Shown here piece by piece: positions 4,198 to 6,803 of a stretch of 6,803 nt of DNA. The notes under the pieces were generated by a model. That model was not told the origin of the DNA and did not search any database. It saw nothing but the letters and a program-made list of their open reading frames with translations. The stretch comes from Rhodospirillaceae bacterium (GTDB taxonomy: Bacteria > Pseudomonadota > Alphaproteobacteria > Rhodospirillales > Rhodospirillaceae). The stretch's first letter is position 1; every line of letters begins with the position of its first letter. Location of the stretch: NCBI GenBank assembly GCA_016937315.1, contig JAFGWD010000262.1, positions 1 to 6,803 of the forward strand. Reading direction: 5' to 3'. A program made the translations under genes and the position numbers.

Positions 4198-6803
4198 ATG
4201 CCAAAACGTACGGACATCAAAAGCATCCTCGTCATCGGCGCTGGCCCGATTGTTATCGGCCAAGCCTGTGAGTTCGATTACTCCGGCGCACAAGCCTGCA
4301 AGGCGTTGCGCGACGAGGGGTACAAGGTCATCCTGGTGAATTCCAATCCGGCAACCATCATGACTGACCCGGAAACCGCAGATGTCACCTACATCGAACC
4401 GATCACGCCGGAAATCCTGACCCGCATCCTGGAAAAAGAACGCCCCGACGCTTTGCTGCCGACCATGGGCGGACAAACCGCGTTGAACGCCGCCATGGCG
4501 CTGGCCGACAGCGGCGTGTTGGAGCGTTTGGGCGTCGAAATGATCGCAGCAAAACGCGATGTTATCGCCAAGGCGGAAGACCGCCAGTTGTTCCGCGAAG
4601 CCATGGACAAAATCGGCCTGACATCGCCGAAAAGCAACCTCTGCCGCAGCATGGACGACGCTCGCCAGGCCATGACCGAAATCGGCCTGCCGCTGATCAT
4701 CCGCCCCAGCTTCACATTGGGAGGCTTGGGAGGCGGCATCGCCTACAATCTGACCGAATTTGAAACCATTGTGCGATCGGGACTCGCCGCATCGCCGGTG
4801 CATGAAATTCTGGTCGAGGAATCGGTCCTCGGCTGGAAAGAATTCGAGATGGAAGTGGTGCGTGACCGCGCCGATAACTGCATCATCATCTGCTCCATTG
4901 AGAACATCGACCCGATGGGCGTGCACACCGGCGACTCCGTGACGGTTGCACCGGCGCTGACCCTGACCGACAAAGAGTTCCAGATCATGCGGAACGCCTC
5001 AATCGCGTGCCTGCGCGAGATCGGGGTGGACACCGGCGGGTCCAACGTACAATTCGCCATCAATCCAAAAGACGGGCGCATGGTGATCATCGAGATGAAC
5101 CCGCGCGTGTCCCGGTCTTCGGCTCTGGCATCCAAGGCCACCGGCTTTCCCATCGCCAAGGTCGCAGCCAAACTGGCCATCGGCTACACCCTTGATGAAC
5201 TGATGAACGACATCACCGGCTGCACGCCCGCGTCGTTCGAACCGACGATTGATTACGTGGTCACCAAGATTCCGCGCTTCACCTTCGAAAAGTTCCCCGA
5301 TGCGGAAGCCCTCCTCACCACGTCCATGAAATCGGTTGGCGAGGCCATGGCAATCGGCCGCACCTTCGCCGAAAGCCTGCAAAAAGGCTTGCGTAGCATG
5401 GAAACCGGGCTGACCGGGCTGAACGAAGTGGAGATTGCGGGCATCGACCCGGACTCCGCCAGCACCACCCGCGACGCGGTCATGAAGGCCTTATCGATCC
5501 CCGCGCCGGATCGCTTGCTGACCATTGCACAGGCTTTCCGCCACGGGCTGACCGTTGCCGAGATCCACCAAGCCTGCGCCTACGACCCATGGTTTCTGGA
5601 ACAAGTCCAGGCCATCGTCGAAGCCGAGGCTGGCCTGCGGAAGAACGGGCTGCCCACCGACGCGCAAGACATGCAGCGCATCAAGGCCATGGGATTCTCT
5701 GACGCACGACTGATGGAACTGACCCGCCGCACCAAAAAGGAAGTGGTCTTCCGCCGCGATATTTTGAACGTGCACCCGGTGTTCAAGCGTATCGACACCT
5801 GTGCCGCCGAATTTCCGTCCAACACGCCCTACATGTATTCCTGCTATGAAGGCTCCGGCCTTGCCCCAGCAGAATGCGAAGCCAACCCCACAGAACGCAC
5901 CAAGGTGATGATCCTTGGCGGTGGCCCCAACCGCATTGGTCAGGGCATTGAGTTCGACTATTGCTGTGTCCACGCGGCTTTTGCTCTATCGGATGTCGGC
6001 TATGAAACCATCATGGTCAACTGCAACCCGGAAACCGTCTCCACCGACGTCGACACCTCGGACCGCCTGTATTTCGAACCCCTGACCGAAGAAGACGTCA
6101 TCGCCATTGCCCGCACGGAACAGTCCAAGGGCTACCTGAAAGGCGTCATCGTGCAGTTGGGGGGGCAAACGCCTCTGAAGCTATCCCAAGCCCTGGAAAA
6201 CGCCAAGATTCCGATCCTCGGCACCTCTCCTGACGCCATTGACGTTGCCGAAGACCGCGAACGCTTCCACGACCTTTTGGAAAAGACCGGGTTGAAACAG
6301 CCGGTCAACGGCACCGCACGGTCAGTCGATGAGGCCCGTGCAGTGGCCGCGAGAATCGGTTATCCGGTGGTGATTCGTCCCTCTTACGTTCTGGGTGGTC
6401 GCGCCATGCGAATCGTCTATAACGAGGCGGGCCTGAACGAATACATGACCTCGGCGGTGAAGGTTACCGGCGACAGTCCGGTCCTGATCGACAGCTATCT
6501 ACAAGACGCCATCGAAGTCGATGTCGATGCCATCGCCGACGGCACCGATGTCTATGTCGCGGGGATCATGCAGCACATTGAAGAAGCCGGGATTCATTCT
6601 GGCGATTCCGCCTGTTCTCTACCGCCCTATTCGTTGTCGGATGAGATGATCACCGAACTGAAACGCCAGACCCGCATCTTGGCCAAGGAACTCCACGTCG
6701 TCGGCCTGATGAATATTCAGTTCGCGATTAAGGGCGAAGACGTCTACCTGTTGGAAGTCAACCCGCGAGCCTCCCGCACCGTGCCCTTCGTCGCCAAGGC
6801 GAC
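4198..6803 (+). CDS. carB: Carbamoyl phosphate synthetase large subunit, 3' end outside window
   Basis: CarB makes carbamoyl phosphate from bicarbonate, ammonia and two ATP. The frame is open without a stop for 868 codons to the edge, out of about 1,080 expected. The N-terminal carboxyphosphate half (to about 400) has Arg129, Arg169 (IIRPSF), Glu215, Gln285, Glu299 and Asn301 (IEMNPRVSR), numbering identical to E. coli. A helical oligomerisation region (about 403-560) follows. The second ATP-grasp half begins near LGGGPNRIGQGIEFDY (573-588) and has Arg687, Arg727 (VIRPSYVLGGRAM), Glu773, Gln841, Glu853 and Asn855, a constant shift of 12 from E. coli that reflects small insertions such as the one before ECEANP (about 559). 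The C-terminal allosteric (MGS-like) domain, where UMP and ornithine act in E. coli, is cut off. The start MPKRTDIKS is typical of the family, but only a weak ribosome binding site precedes it. It follows carA by 55 bases, so one operon is likely. Confidence 0.98.
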   Translation, partial: MPKRTDIKSILVIGAGPIVIGQACEFDYSGAQACKALRDEGYKVILVNSNPATIMTDPETADVTYIEPITPEILTRILEKERPDALLPTMGGQTALNAAMALADSGVLERLGVEMIAAKRDVIAKAEDRQLFREAMDKIGLTSPKSNLCRSMDDARQAMTEIGLPLIIRPSFTLGGLGGGIAYNLTEFETIVRSGLAASPVHEILVEESVLGWKEFEMEVVRDRADNCIIICSIENIDPMGVHTGDSVTVAPALTLTDKEFQIMRNASIACLREIGVDTGGSNVQFAINPKDGRMVIIEMNPRVSRSSALASKATGFPIAKVAAKLAIGYTLDELMNDITGCTPASFEPTIDYVVTKIPRFTFEKFPDAEALLTTSMKSVGEAMAIGRTFAESLQKGLRSMETGLTGLNEVEIAGIDPDSASTTRDAVMKALSIPAPDRLLTIAQAFRHGLTVAEIHQACAYDPWFLEQVQAIVEAEAGLRKNGLPTDAQDMQRIKAMGFSDARLMELTRRTKKEVVFRRDILNVHPVFKRIDTCAAEFPSNTPYMYSCYEGSGLAPAECEANPTERTKVMILGGGPNRIGQGIEFDYCCVHAAFALSDVGYETIMVNCNPETVSTDVDTSDRLYFEPLTEEDVIAIARTEQSKGYLKGVIVQLGGQTPLKLSQALENAKIPILGTSPDAIDVAEDRERFHDLLEKTGLKQPVNGTARSVDEARAVAARIGYPVVIRPSYVLGGRAMRIVYNEAGLNEYMTSAVKVTGDSPVLIDSYLQDAIEVDVDAIADGTDVYVAGIMQHIEEAGIHSGDSACSLPPYSLSDEMITELKRQTRILAKELHVVGLMNIQFAIKGEDVYLLEVNPRASRTVPFVAKA

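Noticed and set aside
4114..4926. Open frame of 270 codons on the minus strand
   Set aside because: It is antisense to carB and the end of carA. The plus strand is clearly coding there, and the reverse product is His/Asp/Gly-rich low-information sequence with no family resemblance.
5491..5973. Open frame of 160 codons on the minus strand
   Set aside because: It is antisense to the middle of carB, with no ribosome binding site or domain that I recognise.

Overview
The window is a stretch of ordinary core chromosome from a GC-rich bacterium, most likely an alphaproteobacterium. My best guess is a Rhodospirillales-like lineage. That assignment rests on protein character (CarB beginning MPKRTDIKS, a primase that keeps all its zinc ligands) and on the gene neighbourhood; no database search was possible. 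I see no mobile element, CRISPR array, rRNA, tRNA or foreign-looking island, and no new biological system.

Layout: two transcription units diverge from a control region at about 2671-2939. Leftward (minus strand) run a GatB/YqeY-domain protein gene (2209-2670) and, 101 bases further on, the DNA primase gene dnaG (293-2107). Bases 1-292 lie beyond dnaG and hold a sigma70-like promoter pointing left and a purine-rich Shine-Dalgarno sequence close to the left edge. This is where many proteobacteria place rpoD, so the next gene is probably rpoD just outside the window. That is inference only. Rightward (plus strand) run carA (2940-4142) and carB (4198 to the right edge, incomplete), the two subunits of glutamine-dependent carbamoyl phosphate synthetase.

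How the genes work together: CarA frees ammonia from glutamine and passes it to CarB, which makes carbamoyl phosphate for pyrimidine and arginine synthesis. DnaG makes RNA primers at the replication fork. YqeY is a small protein resembling the tRNA-binding tail of the GatB amidotransferase, with no settled role. The left unit resembles the 'macromolecular synthesis' arrangement (small gene, dnaG, then presumably rpoD), with yqeY where E. coli has rpsU.

Main refinements offered: the best yqeY start is an internal GTG at 2670, backed by a Shine-Dalgarno sequence and the family length. The best carA start is the ATG at 2940, not codons further upstream. carB is open from 4198 to the edge, and its catalytic residues in both halves can be located. 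Promoter calls are by eye and moderate at best.
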